This document shows, one piece after another, positions 1 through 7,769 of a DNA stretch of 63,159 nucleotides. Numbering within the stretch: position 1 is the first letter of the stretch; each line of letters opens with the position of its first letter. Source of the stretch: an uncultured Prevotellaceae bacterium (GTDB lineage Bacteria; Bacteroidota; Bacteroidia; Bacteroidales; Bacteroidaceae); contig CACYYG010000031.1 in NCBI GenBank assembly GCA_902778535.1, positions 1-63,159 of the forward strand, written 5' to 3'. A program made the position numbers and the translations under genes. The notes below the pieces were generated by a model. It had not been told where the DNA came from and did no database searches. It saw only the letters and a list, made by a program, of their open reading frames with translations.

Positions 1-236
1 AAGTCAATGCCTTTTTTTCACGCGGACCATCTTTTTGAGCAAAAACATGCCGTTCTGGAGCAAAAATTGGCCCTTTCAGAGGCTGAAAAGCTGCACAAAA
101 CCTATGCGCGTGTGCAATTTGAACGCCTTGCTCATGTTCATCTGATGGCCGGCCGACTGCAAAACACTGTCTTTCCGATTCTATTTCACGAATTTCATTT
201 GTAAAGAAATCGGAAATCAATTTTCTTTACATTTTT
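1..236. repeat. Dispersed 236-bp repeat, copy 1 (cut by window start)
   Basis: This stretch is a close copy of 28587-28822, the same length and in the same orientation. Both end in a stem-loop with a 9-bp stem GTAAAGAAA/TTTCTTTAC followed by a run of T, which looks like an intrinsic terminator or a conserved RNA hairpin. A 65-codon frame starting with ATG at 7 is open here and 51 codons long in the other copy. Most differences in the shared codons change the amino acid (His/Arg, Phe/Ser, Gln/Pro, Leu/Gln, Ala/Thr), so selection on a protein is unlikely. The element may extend upstream of the window. It could be a small RNA gene family or a non-autonomous mobile repeat; function unknown. Confidence 0.8.
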
Positions 237-385
237 GATAGTGATATTGTTGCGATTTCATCACATCTAAAAACCCGAAACACACGAACAAGTATTAGTT
301 ACTTTCGTGTTTTTCGATGTTGATTTATAAATCATTCAGGCTAACAGGAGCTGCACTTTGCAACCGAGTTGCAAGAAGAAGTGCC

Positions 386-393
386 TACCTTTG
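386..393 (+). promoter_or_regulatory. -7 promoter element of the P-type ATPase gene
   Basis: TACCTTTG matches the Bacteroidetes -7 consensus TAnnTTTG. Transcription would begin near 400, downstream of the alternative in-frame start at 369. This supports the ATG at 426 as the translation start. Confidence 0.6.
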
Positions 394-425
394 CACGCAG
401 AAAGAAATCTACAAGAAATAAAGTA

Positions 426-2393
426 ATGGCACACACACACGAACATCATCATGAGCACGAACACGAGCACGAACATGAGCACAGCCTGCGCAGTCAGATT
501 ATCCTGATTGTCGTCACGATTGTGCTGCTGGCCGTAGCGATGGTTGTAGAGAAGAACACGTCGCTGACCACGTGGCAGCTGCTCCTTGTCTACCTTGTCC
601 CTTACCTCGTAGCCGGCCATGAGACGCTTCACGAAGCCGTTGAGGGCATCGTGCATGGCGACTGGTCAAATGAGCATTTCCTGATGTCGGTGGCCACCAT
701 CGGCGCCCTGGCCATCGGTTTCCTTCCCAATGCAGAGCCGCAGATGGCAGAGGCCGTCTTCGTCATGCTGTTCTTCCAGGTGGGCGAGCTCTTCGAGGGT
801 TATGCCGAGGGCAAGAGCCGTCAGAGCATAGCGCACCTCATGGACATCAGGCCGGATGTGGCTGTCGTGGAGATGAGAGCAGGGATGGGCGAGGTGAGAG
901 AAAAGGCCGTCAATCCCGAATACGTGGGCGTTGGCGAAATCATCGTCGTGCGGCCTGGCGAGAAGGTGCCTTTAGACGGCATTATCATCGAGGGAAGTAC
1001 CACGCTGAACACTGTGGCGCTGACGGGTGAGAGCGTGCCACGCGAAGCCACAGAGGGCGACGAGGCGCTGTCGGGCTGCATCAACCTGAGTGGTGTGATT
1101 CGTATGCGCACTACGAAAACCTTCAGCCAGAGCACCGTATCGAGAATCATCAGCATGGTGGAGGATGCAGGCGAGCACAAGTCGAAAAGCGAGACCTTCA
1201 TCACCCGCTTTGCACGCATCTACACTCCCGTCGTCGTCATATTGGCGCTGCTCATCGCCGTTCTCCCGCCACTGTTCATCTCTCTCGCCTCCGGCATCGC
1301 ATTTCTCACTTCCTTCTCCACCTGGGCCTACAGGGGACTGATGTTCCTCGTTGTGTCGTGCCCCTGTGCGCTCGTCATCAGCGTGCCGCTGACGTTCTTT
1401 GGAGGTATCGGCGGCGCATCGCGAAAAGGCATCCTCATCAAGGGTGCCAACTACATCGATGTGCTGGCACAGACAGACACGGTGGTGCTCGACAAGACAG
1501 GCACGCTGACAGAAGGTGTGTTTGCCGTTACTGCCGTACACCCCGACAGCTGCAATGAGCACAGCCTGCTGCATCTCGCCGCCCACGTCGAGCACTACAG
1601 CACACATCCCATCGCTGCTGCCTTGCGGGCGGCTTTTCCCGAAGAGAACACCGACGGCTGCTCAGTGACCGATGTCGAGGAAATCGCAGGTCAGGGCATA
1701 CGTGCTAAAGTGAATAATGAAGTGGTATGTGTGGGCAACACGAAACTCATGGATGCCGTAGGTGCTCATTGGCGCGACTGCAATCATGTGGGCACCATCA
1801 TCCATGTGGCCATCGACGGCGACTATGCGGGCCACATCGTTATCAACGACCGCATCAAGGACGACAGCATCGAAACCATTGAGGAACTGCACCGTTTAGG
1901 CGTCAACCGTACGGTGATGCTCACGGGCGACCGTCACGAAGTGGCACAGAACGTAGCCGGGCAATTAGGTATCGACGAATGGCACGCCGAGCTGCTTCCC
2001 GCCGACAAAGTGGAACAGATGAAGCAAGTAATGACTCGTACCCGCTCCTCAAAAACCGCCTTCGTAGGCGACGGCATCAACGATGCGCCTGTGCTGGCTC
2101 TGGCCGATGTGGGCATCGCTATGGGCGCGCTCGGCAGCGATGCCGCCATTGAGGCTGCCGACGTGGTGCTGATGGACGACAAGCCCTCGAAGCTGCCCTT
2201 AGCCATCAGTCTGGCACGCCGCACCCTGCGCATCGCCCGTCAGAATGTATGGCTGGCCATTGGCATCAAAGTGGCCGTACTGTTGCTGGCAGCCGCAGGC
2301 CTCGCCACGATGTGGATGGCAGTTTTTGCCGACGTGGGCGTCACCGTTCTCGCCGTGCTCAACGCCATGCGCACACTGCGCTTCTCATCATGA
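426..2393 (+). CDS. Heavy-metal translocating P-type ATPase (Zn/Cd/Pb type)
   Basis: A 655-residue P1B ATPase that would export divalent soft-metal ions across the inner membrane using ATP. The N-terminus is a His/Glu-rich strip of alternating His and Glu residues (about residues 2-20) in place of a classical CxxC metal-binding domain. Visible core motifs are TGES in the actuator domain, the CPC metal site in a membrane helix (C312/C314), DKTGTLT with the phosphorylated Asp at 356, and GDGINDAP in the hinge. The CPC motif and His-rich tail fit the Zn/Cd/Pb class (ZntA-like) better than the Cu class, but the substrate is inferred. ATG 426 is chosen over 369 because the promoter element lies at 386-393. 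The stop overlaps the convergent LOG gene by 6 bp. Confidence 0.9.
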   Translation: MAHTHEHHHEHEHEHEHEHSLRSQIILIVVTIVLLAVAMVVEKNTSLTTWQLLLVYLVPYLVAGHETLHEAVEGIVHGDWSNEHFLMSVATIGALAIGFLPNAEPQMAEAVFVMLFFQVGELFEGYAEGKSRQSIAHLMDIRPDVAVVEMRAGMGEVREKAVNPEYVGVGEIIVVRPGEKVPLDGIIIEGSTTLNTVALTGESVPREATEGDEALSGCINLSGVIRMRTTKTFSQSTVSRIISMVEDAGEHKSKSETFITRFARIYTPVVVILALLIAVLPPLFISLASGIAFLTSFSTWAYRGLMFLVVSCPCALVISVPLTFFGGIGGASRKGILIKGANYIDVLAQTDTVVLDKTGTLTEGVFAVTAVHPDSCNEHSLLHLAAHVEHYSTHPIAAALRAAFPEENTDGCSVTDVEEIAGQGIRAKVNNEVVCVGNTKLMDAVGAHWRDCNHVGTIIHVAIDGDYAGHIVINDRIKDDSIETIEELHRLGVNRTVMLTGDRHEVAQNVAGQLGIDEWHAELLPADKVEQMKQVMTRTRSSKTAFVGDGINDAPVLALADVGIAMGALGSDAAIEAADVVLMDDKPSKLPLAISLARRTLRIARQNVWLAIGIKVAVLLLAAAGLATMWMAVFADVGVTVLAVLNAMRTLRFSS

Positions 2394-2918
2394 CAGGGCG
2401 CCTTCCAACTCTTCCAGCGTGTTCACCACTTGGATATAGGAACGCCAGTGCTTTCGGGTGACGCCCCGCGAATGTAAGTCGTCGAGACAGGCAACGAGCG
2501 AATCCCAGAAGCCCTTCATGTTGTAGAGTACGACCGGCTTGTGGTGGTAGTCCAGCGTAGCAGCGGCAACGACGGTGAACAGCTCGTCGAGGGTGCCGAT
2601 GCCGCCGGGCAGCACAACGAATGCATCGCTCTGGTCCATCATCAGCTGCTTGCGGTCGGTGAGGTCCTCCGTAGGAATATGTACATCGAGGTAAGGGCTC
2701 AGCTTTCCCATTCGCTCTATGACGCGCGGCACCACGCCGATGACTTGTCCGCCAGCCTCATGGGCGGCCTTGCTCACATTGTGCATCAGACCGGCATCGT
2801 GACCGCCAAATACGATGGAATGGCCGTTTTTTGCAGCCCACCGCCCCAATTCCTCCGCCTTTGTGAAGAAATCGGGGTCAATCTGCCAGTTAGCAGAACA
2901 AAAAACACATATTTTCAT
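2388..2918 (-). CDS. LOG-family protein (TIGR00730, putative nucleotide 5'-monophosphate phosphoribohydrolase)
   Basis: A 176-residue Rossmann-fold protein of the LOG/lysine-decarboxylase-like family. Characterised members hydrolyse cytokinin ribotides or other nucleoside 5'-monophosphates to the base plus ribose phosphate. The signature PGGIGTLDE (PGGxGTxxE) is present at about residues 105-113. The upstream GGGxxGxM motif appears as GGHDAGLM, with His in place of the third Gly. Length is normal for the family. It begins with ATG at 2918, 24 bp downstream of the stop of the radical SAM gene on the same strand, so it may belong to that transcript. The physiological substrate in Bacteroidales is not evident. 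Confidence 0.85.
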   Translation of the reverse strand: MKICVFCSANWQIDPDFFTKAEELGRWAAKNGHSIVFGGHDAGLMHNVSKAAHEAGGQVIGVVPRVIERMGKLSPYLDVHIPTEDLTDRKQLMMDQSDAFVVLPGGIGTLDELFTVVAAATLDYHHKPVVLYNMKGFWDSLVACLDDLHSRGVTRKHWRSYIQVVNTLEELEGALS

Positions 2919-2942
2919 GGATTTGTGATTATTCGAAAAAAA

Positions 2943-3827
2943 TTATGGGACATTTCCAAGATACACATCGCGCAGCCCTTCTTCAATGGCAATCTGTCGG
3001 GCTGTCCTTAACGTCTGTACTGGTGTGGGCGCTGTATCCTGCATTTTGTATCGGGGAAAGAAACGGCTGAAATGGAGCGGTGCATCGGTCAGGCCGTTTT
3101 CCTTCATCCAACGGCACATTCGGCGAATCATTTCCATATCGTCGTTGATGCCGGGAATGACAAGGTTGGTGAGTTCTATCCACACGCCTGCCTTTTTCAT
3201 AGCGAGAACAGTGTCGAGAACTGGCTGTAGACGGCCTCCGCTGACACGCTGGTAGATATCGTCGCTGAAAGACTTCAGGTCGATGTTGGCGGCATCAAGA
3301 AAAGGAAGAAGGTCGGCCAGCGGCTCCTGGTTGACATAGCCAGCTGTGACAAGGATGTTCCACAGTCCTGCTTCGTGCGCCAGCCGGGCCGTATCGGTGA
3401 TGTATTCGATATAGGTAAGCGGCTCGGTGTAAGTATAGGCAATGCCTGGGCAGCGATGCTTCTTGCAGAGGGCGACAACGGCTTCCGGCGAGAGGTCGTA
3501 GTAGTCGACATCGGCAGGTGAGGCCTGTGAGATATCGTGATTCTGACAGTTCAGGCAACGGAAATTGCAACCCGTGCAGGCAATGGAAAGACAAGTGGTG
3601 CCGGGATGGAAATGGTAGAGCGGTTTCTTCTCTATGGGGTCGATGGCCAGTGCACAGGGCTTTCCGTAAACTTCGCTGACCAACACACCGTGATGGTTGC
3701 GCCGGCTGCGGCATCTGCCCGTCTTACCGTCGGCAATGCGGCAACGGTGCGGACAGAGCTGACATACGACCGCTCCATCCTCCACTTGCTGATAATACCG
3801 GCACTCTGTCATTCCCCCGTCGCTCAT
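2943..3827 (-). CDS. amrS: AmmeMemoRadiSam system radical SAM enzyme
   Basis: A 294-residue radical SAM protein with the cluster-binding cysteines C87-x3-C91-x2-C94 (CNFRCLNC). It also has an N-terminal Cys-rich stretch (VCQLCPHRCRIADGKTGRC) typical of the PflA-like AmrS family. The family co-occurs with MEMO1 and AMMECR1 proteins and is thought to modify a macromolecule, but the reaction is unknown. Its ATG (3827-3825) overlaps the last base of the TAA of the MEMO1-AMMECR1 gene by one base. The two are therefore probably translationally coupled. All three components of the system sit in two adjacent genes here. Confidence 0.92.
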   Translation of the reverse strand: MSDGGMTECRYYQQVEDGAVVCQLCPHRCRIADGKTGRCRSRRNHHGVLVSEVYGKPCALAIDPIEKKPLYHFHPGTTCLSIACTGCNFRCLNCQNHDISQASPADVDYYDLSPEAVVALCKKHRCPGIAYTYTEPLTYIEYITDTARLAHEAGLWNILVTAGYVNQEPLADLLPFLDAANIDLKSFSDDIYQRVSGGRLQPVLDTVLAMKKAGVWIELTNLVIPGINDDMEMIRRMCRWMKENGLTDAPLHFSRFFPRYKMQDTAPTPVQTLRTARQIAIEEGLRDVYLGNVP

Positions 3828-5287
3828 TAAAACACGATGGCTTCATAGACATAAAGTTCGGCGTCGCGCCAGCCGTTCCAGCCAAGTCCAGCCTTATCCT
3901 GTGAGCAATGTCCGAGAAATTCCTCCTTCGTCCAGTTCACCTGGTCGGCCACCTGTGGCAGGAAGGTGCCGCTCCGGCGTCCCTTACGGATATAAATGCC
4001 GTGTTTGTGCAATTGAAACTCATCGATGCTGCTGATGCGACGCATAGGCGTGAGAACGGAGATTTCGATGTCGATGTCGGCCAGCTCTTCACGGCGGACC
4101 GGCATGAAACGCGGGTCCTCGAAGGCAGCAGCACGCGCCATCTCGGCCACAATTTCATGCAAGGGAGTGTCTTCGCCGAAATGCCCGATGCATCCGCGCA
4201 ACTGCCCATGCTTGTGAAGCGACACGAAGGCACCGCAACGGGCTGAGAGGTGAGAGGTGGAGGGAGAAAACTGAGAGACTGGCTTTCCATCGAGACTATC
4301 CTTGATGCTCTGAAGGGCGATGTCTTTCAGCATTTGCTTCTCCTCGTCCGACAGCGTGAAACCCGTTTCCTGCTTCTTTTCGCCTCGCAGCACAGCAAAG
4401 GAATGATAGCCTACCACGCGACTGTGGTCGTGATTGTCGATGTCGCCGGAGTTCTGATACAGCAAATGCTTCACTTCATAATTCATGTCGAGCATCATCA
4501 GGAGTGTGGCAATGGCAAACTCACCGCAGGCACTTGTAGCAAGATGATGCTTGCCGCTTTGGGCGTTGATGTGAAGTGCCTCGACGAACTGCGCTATATC
4601 ACCGCTCTCGACGGCCTTACCCGTCCTGGCATCCACCTCGCAGGCATCCTCGTATGACGGATAATGTGAAAAGTCGCTGCTGATAATAAAGAGGTTTTCG
4701 TCGTTGAAGAAAGGCTTGAGTACCTCTGCCATACGTCTCATCTGCCTGAAGTCATTGGTAGAGATAATAATGGGCACGATAGGCGGCACGTTACCCAGGC
4801 GACGCTGCAGGAAAGGCAACTGCACCTCCAGACAATGCTCGCGGTCGTGCGCCTCCCTGCGGTAGAAGAACACGCTGTCGGCGTTGATGAGCTGCTGCGC
4901 CGTCTCTACGTCCACCTTCACCTGTCCTAACGGTGTGGCGTAATAGTCGGCTTCGCTGTTCACAGAGGCGCCGTCGAGCCATACTTGGTGACTGGGGCCA
5001 AGCAGGAAGATGCGCTTGTAGGTCTTTTGCGGGCTTAGCGTCATATAGGCCGAGGCCGCCACGTTGCCCGAGAAATAATAACCGGCATGAGGCACAATAA
5101 GTGCCGCCAAGTTTTCATGGGTTTTACTCCCGCCGTGAAGCGCCAGGAAACTGTCCACCTCCTGACTGAGTTTCTGGGGATTGCTTTCGTAGAAGCGGCC
5201 TGCCTGTGTGGCTGGCCTCACAATTGGTACCTGTCTGTTGCTCATAGTCATTACCGATAATAATGCCAATATCAAGAAATACTTCAT
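3827..5287 (-). CDS. MEMO1-AMMECR1 fusion protein (AmmeMemoRadiSam components B and A)
   Basis: A 486-residue fusion. A MEMO1-like domain (about residues 25-290; motifs LIVPHAGYYFSGNVAA and ISSDFSHYPSYEDA) is followed by an AMMECR1 domain (about 300-480; GAFVSLHKHGQLRGCIGHFG). MEMO1 resembles metal-dependent LigB-type dioxygenases, and AMMECR1 is of unknown function. The N-terminus (MKYFLILALLSVMTMS) is hydrophobic like a short signal segment, although a second in-frame ATG at 5245 would give a cytosolic start. The inter-domain linker has a Ser/Pro-rich insert (near 4244-4275) encoded by CTCTCA-type repeats seen elsewhere in the window. TTG at 5299 is an unlikely start because the promoter -7 element covers 5297-5304. 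Confidence 0.9.
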   Translation of the reverse strand: MKYFLILALLSVMTMSNRQVPIVRPATQAGRFYESNPQKLSQEVDSFLALHGGSKTHENLAALIVPHAGYYFSGNVAASAYMTLSPQKTYKRIFLLGPSHQVWLDGASVNSEADYYATPLGQVKVDVETAQQLINADSVFFYRREAHDREHCLEVQLPFLQRRLGNVPPIVPIIISTNDFRQMRRMAEVLKPFFNDENLFIISSDFSHYPSYEDACEVDARTGKAVESGDIAQFVEALHINAQSGKHHLATSACGEFAIATLLMMLDMNYEVKHLLYQNSGDIDNHDHSRVVGYHSFAVLRGEKKQETGFTLSDEEKQMLKDIALQSIKDSLDGKPVSQFSPSTSHLSARCGAFVSLHKHGQLRGCIGHFGEDTPLHEIVAEMARAAAFEDPRFMPVRREELADIDIEISVLTPMRRISSIDEFQLHKHGIYIRKGRRSGTFLPQVADQVNWTKEEFLGHCSQDKAGLGWNGWRDAELYVYEAIVF

Positions 5288-5296
5288 ATCTGTCTG

Positions 5297-5304
5297 CAAA
5301 ATTA
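5297..5304 (-). promoter_or_regulatory. -7 element of the MEMO1-AMMECR1/amrS operon
   Basis: TAATTTTG on the minus strand. Only 9 bases separate it from the ATG at 5287, so the mRNA would have almost no 5' leader if that start is used. If the ATG at 5245 is used, the leader would be about 40 nt. Confidence 0.55.
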
Positions 5305-5348
5305 CAAAATAAAACGGTACAATTGCGGATAATCAGAATTTTTTTTCG

Positions 5349-5356
5349 TAATTTTG
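5349..5356 (+). promoter_or_regulatory. -7 element of the DEAD-box helicase gene
   Basis: TAATTTTG, with ATTG at 5322-5325 as a possible -33 element. The start codon at 5365 begins only 8 bases after the -7 G, which predicts a leaderless or nearly leaderless mRNA. It is divergent from the amrS operon promoter 45 bp away. Confidence 0.55.
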
Positions 5357-5364
5357 CAGGCAAG

Positions 5365-7191
5365 ATGAAGACATTTGAAGAACTGGGCGTTAGCGCCGCC
5401 ATTCGCCGCGCTATCGAGGAAATGGGATTTGTACAGCCCATGCCTGTACAGGAGGAAGTCATTCCCTTCTTGGTGGAGGGCCAGCGCGACGTCATCGCCT
5501 TAGCGCAGACGGGCACAGGCAAGACGGCAGCTTTCGGTATTCCGTTGCTGCAGCGGATTGACACCAGCAGCCGCGAGACACAGGCGCTGGTGCTCTCGCC
5601 TACGCGTGAGCTTTGCCTGCAGATTACTGACGACCTGCGTGACTTTTCCAAATACATGGAAGGCGTGCACATAGAAGCTGTCTACGGCGGTGCTGCCATT
5701 GAGCCGCAGATGCGTGCGCTGAAGAAGGGCGTCAACATCATCGTGGCCACACCCGGACGCCTCATCGATTTGAAAAACCGCGGTTTCGTCCATCTGGAGA
5801 ACGTGAGCACCATCGTGCTTGACGAAGCCGACGAGATGCTGAATATGGGCTTCTCAGACAGTATCAACGAGATCTTCGAGAGTCTGCCGACCGAGCACAC
5901 CACACTGATGTTCTCGGCCACAATGAGCCGCGAGGTGGAGCGTGTGGCCAAGCAGTATCTGAAGGACTACGAGACCATCGTCGTGGGCAGCCGCAACGAA
6001 GGCGCCGAGAACGTCAACCATATCTATTATATGGTGCAGGCAAAGGATAAATACCTGGCCTTGAAGCGCATCGTTGACTACTACCCGAAGATTTTCGCTA
6101 TCATTTTCTGCCGCACGAAGATCGAGACGCAGGAAATAGCCGACAAGCTCATCCGCGACGGCTACAATGCTGAGTCACTGCATGGTGATCTCTCGCAGCA
6201 GCAGCGCGATTTGACGATGCAGAAATTCCGCCAGCACCTGACGCAGCTGCTCGTTGCCACCGACGTAGCAGCACGCGGCCTGGATGTCGACGACCTGACA
6301 CACGTCATCAACTTCGGCCTGCCCGACGACATCGAGAACTACACGCACCGCTCGGGTCGCACCGGACGCGCCGGCAAGAAAGGCACCAGCATCAGCATCG
6401 TGCACTCGAAGGAGAAGCACAAGATTCGCAACATCGAGAAGGAAATTGGCAAAAAGTTTCAAGAATCGCCCATTCCATCGGCAGAAGAGATATGCAAGAA
6501 GCAGCTCTACAAGGTGATGGACCAAATCGTTAAGACCGACGTTGACGATGAAGAGATAGCACCTTTCATGCAGGACATCAACCGCTACTTCGAGTATATC
6601 GACAAGGAAGAAATCATCAAGAAAATCGTCTCGCTGGAGTTCGGCAAGTTCCTCGCCTACTATGCTGATGCGCCTGAGATTGAAATAGTGAAAGAGGAAA
6701 AGGGAAGGAGAAAAGAGGAAAGAGAACAGAGCGACAAGCAGAAGCGCATGAACAAGGCACAGCCGGGCTATCATCGCCTGTTTATCAATCTGGGAAAGCG
6801 CGACGGTTTCTATCCTGGCGTGCTGATGAAGACGCTCAACCGCTATGTGGGCGGCCATCAGGAGGTTGGCCACATCGATCTGCTCGACACGATCTCCTAT
6901 TTCGAAGTACCCGAGAAAGACGCGAAAAAGGTGATGACGCAGCTCACGGGCATCCGCTATCACGGCCGAGTGGTGCGCTGCAACTCAGAAGACGACAAAA
7001 CGCCCGCTGCTGCCCAGACTTCCCAAAAGGGAGGCAAGCCCAAAAGGTCTCAGGAGTCTTATAAACCCCAACGCTCCAAGCGTGACGACTGGAGAGCGAT
7101 GATGAACAGCGGACAGAAATACTTCAAGGGAAAAGAGCCTGACTTCAGCGAAGAAGGATGGGCACGCCGCAAGCCCAAGAAGAAGAAGTAA
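5365..7191 (+). CDS. DEAD-box ATP-dependent RNA helicase with C-terminal DbpA-like RNA-binding domain
   Basis: A 608-residue helicase of the DeaD/CsdA group, expected to remodel structured RNA (ribosome assembly, cold adaptation). The order of motifs is Q motif (FEELGVS...PMPVQ), AQTGTGKTA (Walker A), PTREL, TPGR, DEAD, SAT, ARGLDV and HRSGRTGRAG. A basic linker follows, then a DbpA RNA-binding domain (about residues 490-560; RLFINLGKRDGFYPGVLMKTLNRY region) and a Lys-rich tail. The linker around 6690-6735 is a purine-only stretch giving a Lys/Glu/Arg-rich segment, which looks like an expanded simple repeat. An upstream in-frame start at 5263 is rejected because the promoter lies at 5349-5356. 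Confidence 0.93.
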   Translation: MKTFEELGVSAAIRRAIEEMGFVQPMPVQEEVIPFLVEGQRDVIALAQTGTGKTAAFGIPLLQRIDTSSRETQALVLSPTRELCLQITDDLRDFSKYMEGVHIEAVYGGAAIEPQMRALKKGVNIIVATPGRLIDLKNRGFVHLENVSTIVLDEADEMLNMGFSDSINEIFESLPTEHTTLMFSATMSREVERVAKQYLKDYETIVVGSRNEGAENVNHIYYMVQAKDKYLALKRIVDYYPKIFAIIFCRTKIETQEIADKLIRDGYNAESLHGDLSQQQRDLTMQKFRQHLTQLLVATDVAARGLDVDDLTHVINFGLPDDIENYTHRSGRTGRAGKKGTSISIVHSKEKHKIRNIEKEIGKKFQESPIPSAEEICKKQLYKVMDQIVKTDVDDEEIAPFMQDINRYFEYIDKEEIIKKIVSLEFGKFLAYYADAPEIEIVKEEKGRRKEEREQSDKQKRMNKAQPGYHRLFINLGKRDGFYPGVLMKTLNRYVGGHQEVGHIDLLDTISYFEVPEKDAKKVMTQLTGIRYHGRVVRCNSEDDKTPAAAQTSQKGGKPKRSQESYKPQRSKRDDWRAMMNSGQKYFKGKEPDFSEEGWARRKPKKKK

Positions 7192-7206
7192 GGGCAAAGA
7201 CGCTCG

Positions 7207-7734
7207 TCAGACCAGCAGCAGCTCTTTCAGCTTGTCAACCGTAATCTTTATCTTCTCATAATTATCCATCAGCGAGACGTCCAGCTGATAGGAGGCCTTG
7301 GTATAAAAAGGTTCGCGCACTTCAAGCTGTTCCTTGATGAATGCAATGAGTTCATCGGGCGTTTTCCCTTTCAGCAGCGGGCGCTCGGTCTTTCCCATCA
7401 GCAAATGGCCGTGCAGCACCTCCGGTGAACAGCGCAGGTAGACCACCTGCGCCTGTTGGTTCATATAGTCGATGTTGTCGAAGAAGCAGGGCGTACCGCC
7501 GCCACAGCTGAGCACGATGTCTTCGAACTCAGCCACTTCGTGCAGCATATTGTACTCTATGCGGCGGAAGCCTTCTTCTCCCTCATCGGCAAAAATCTGC
7601 GGAATCTTCTTGCGCCGGCGGTTCTCGATATACCAGTCCAGGTCATAGAAGTCGAGCCCCAGCTCTTTCGCCAAAGCCCGGCCCACAGTGGTCTTGCCGG
7701 CTCCCATGTAGCCGATGAGAATGATTCTTTTCAT
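7207..7734 (-). CDS. aroK: Shikimate kinase
   Basis: A 175-residue P-loop kinase that phosphorylates shikimate at the 3-hydroxyl in chorismate biosynthesis. It starts with the Walker A motif GYMGAGKTTVG at residues 8-18. It contains the shikimate-binding DxD-type Asp (FYDLDWYIE), Arg residues in the RRIEY region, and the GGGTP loop (LSCGGGTPCF). Length is standard. It lies convergent to the helicase gene with 15 bp between stops, and its ATG is 35 bp downstream of the topA stop on the same strand. A topA-aroK transcript is therefore possible. Confidence 0.95.
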   Translation of the reverse strand: MKRIILIGYMGAGKTTVGRALAKELGLDFYDLDWYIENRRRKKIPQIFADEGEEGFRRIEYNMLHEVAEFEDIVLSCGGGTPCFFDNIDYMNQQAQVVYLRCSPEVLHGHLLMGKTERPLLKGKTPDELIAFIKEQLEVREPFYTKASYQLDVSLMDNYEKIKITVDKLKELLLV

Positions 7735-7769
7735 CCCTTACTCCCTTTACACAACGCTCGCCCCAAATC

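Noticed and set aside
7-204. 65-codon ORF in repeat copy 1 as a protein gene
   Set aside because: The homologous frame at 28.6 kb is shortened, and most differences in shared codons are non-synonymous.
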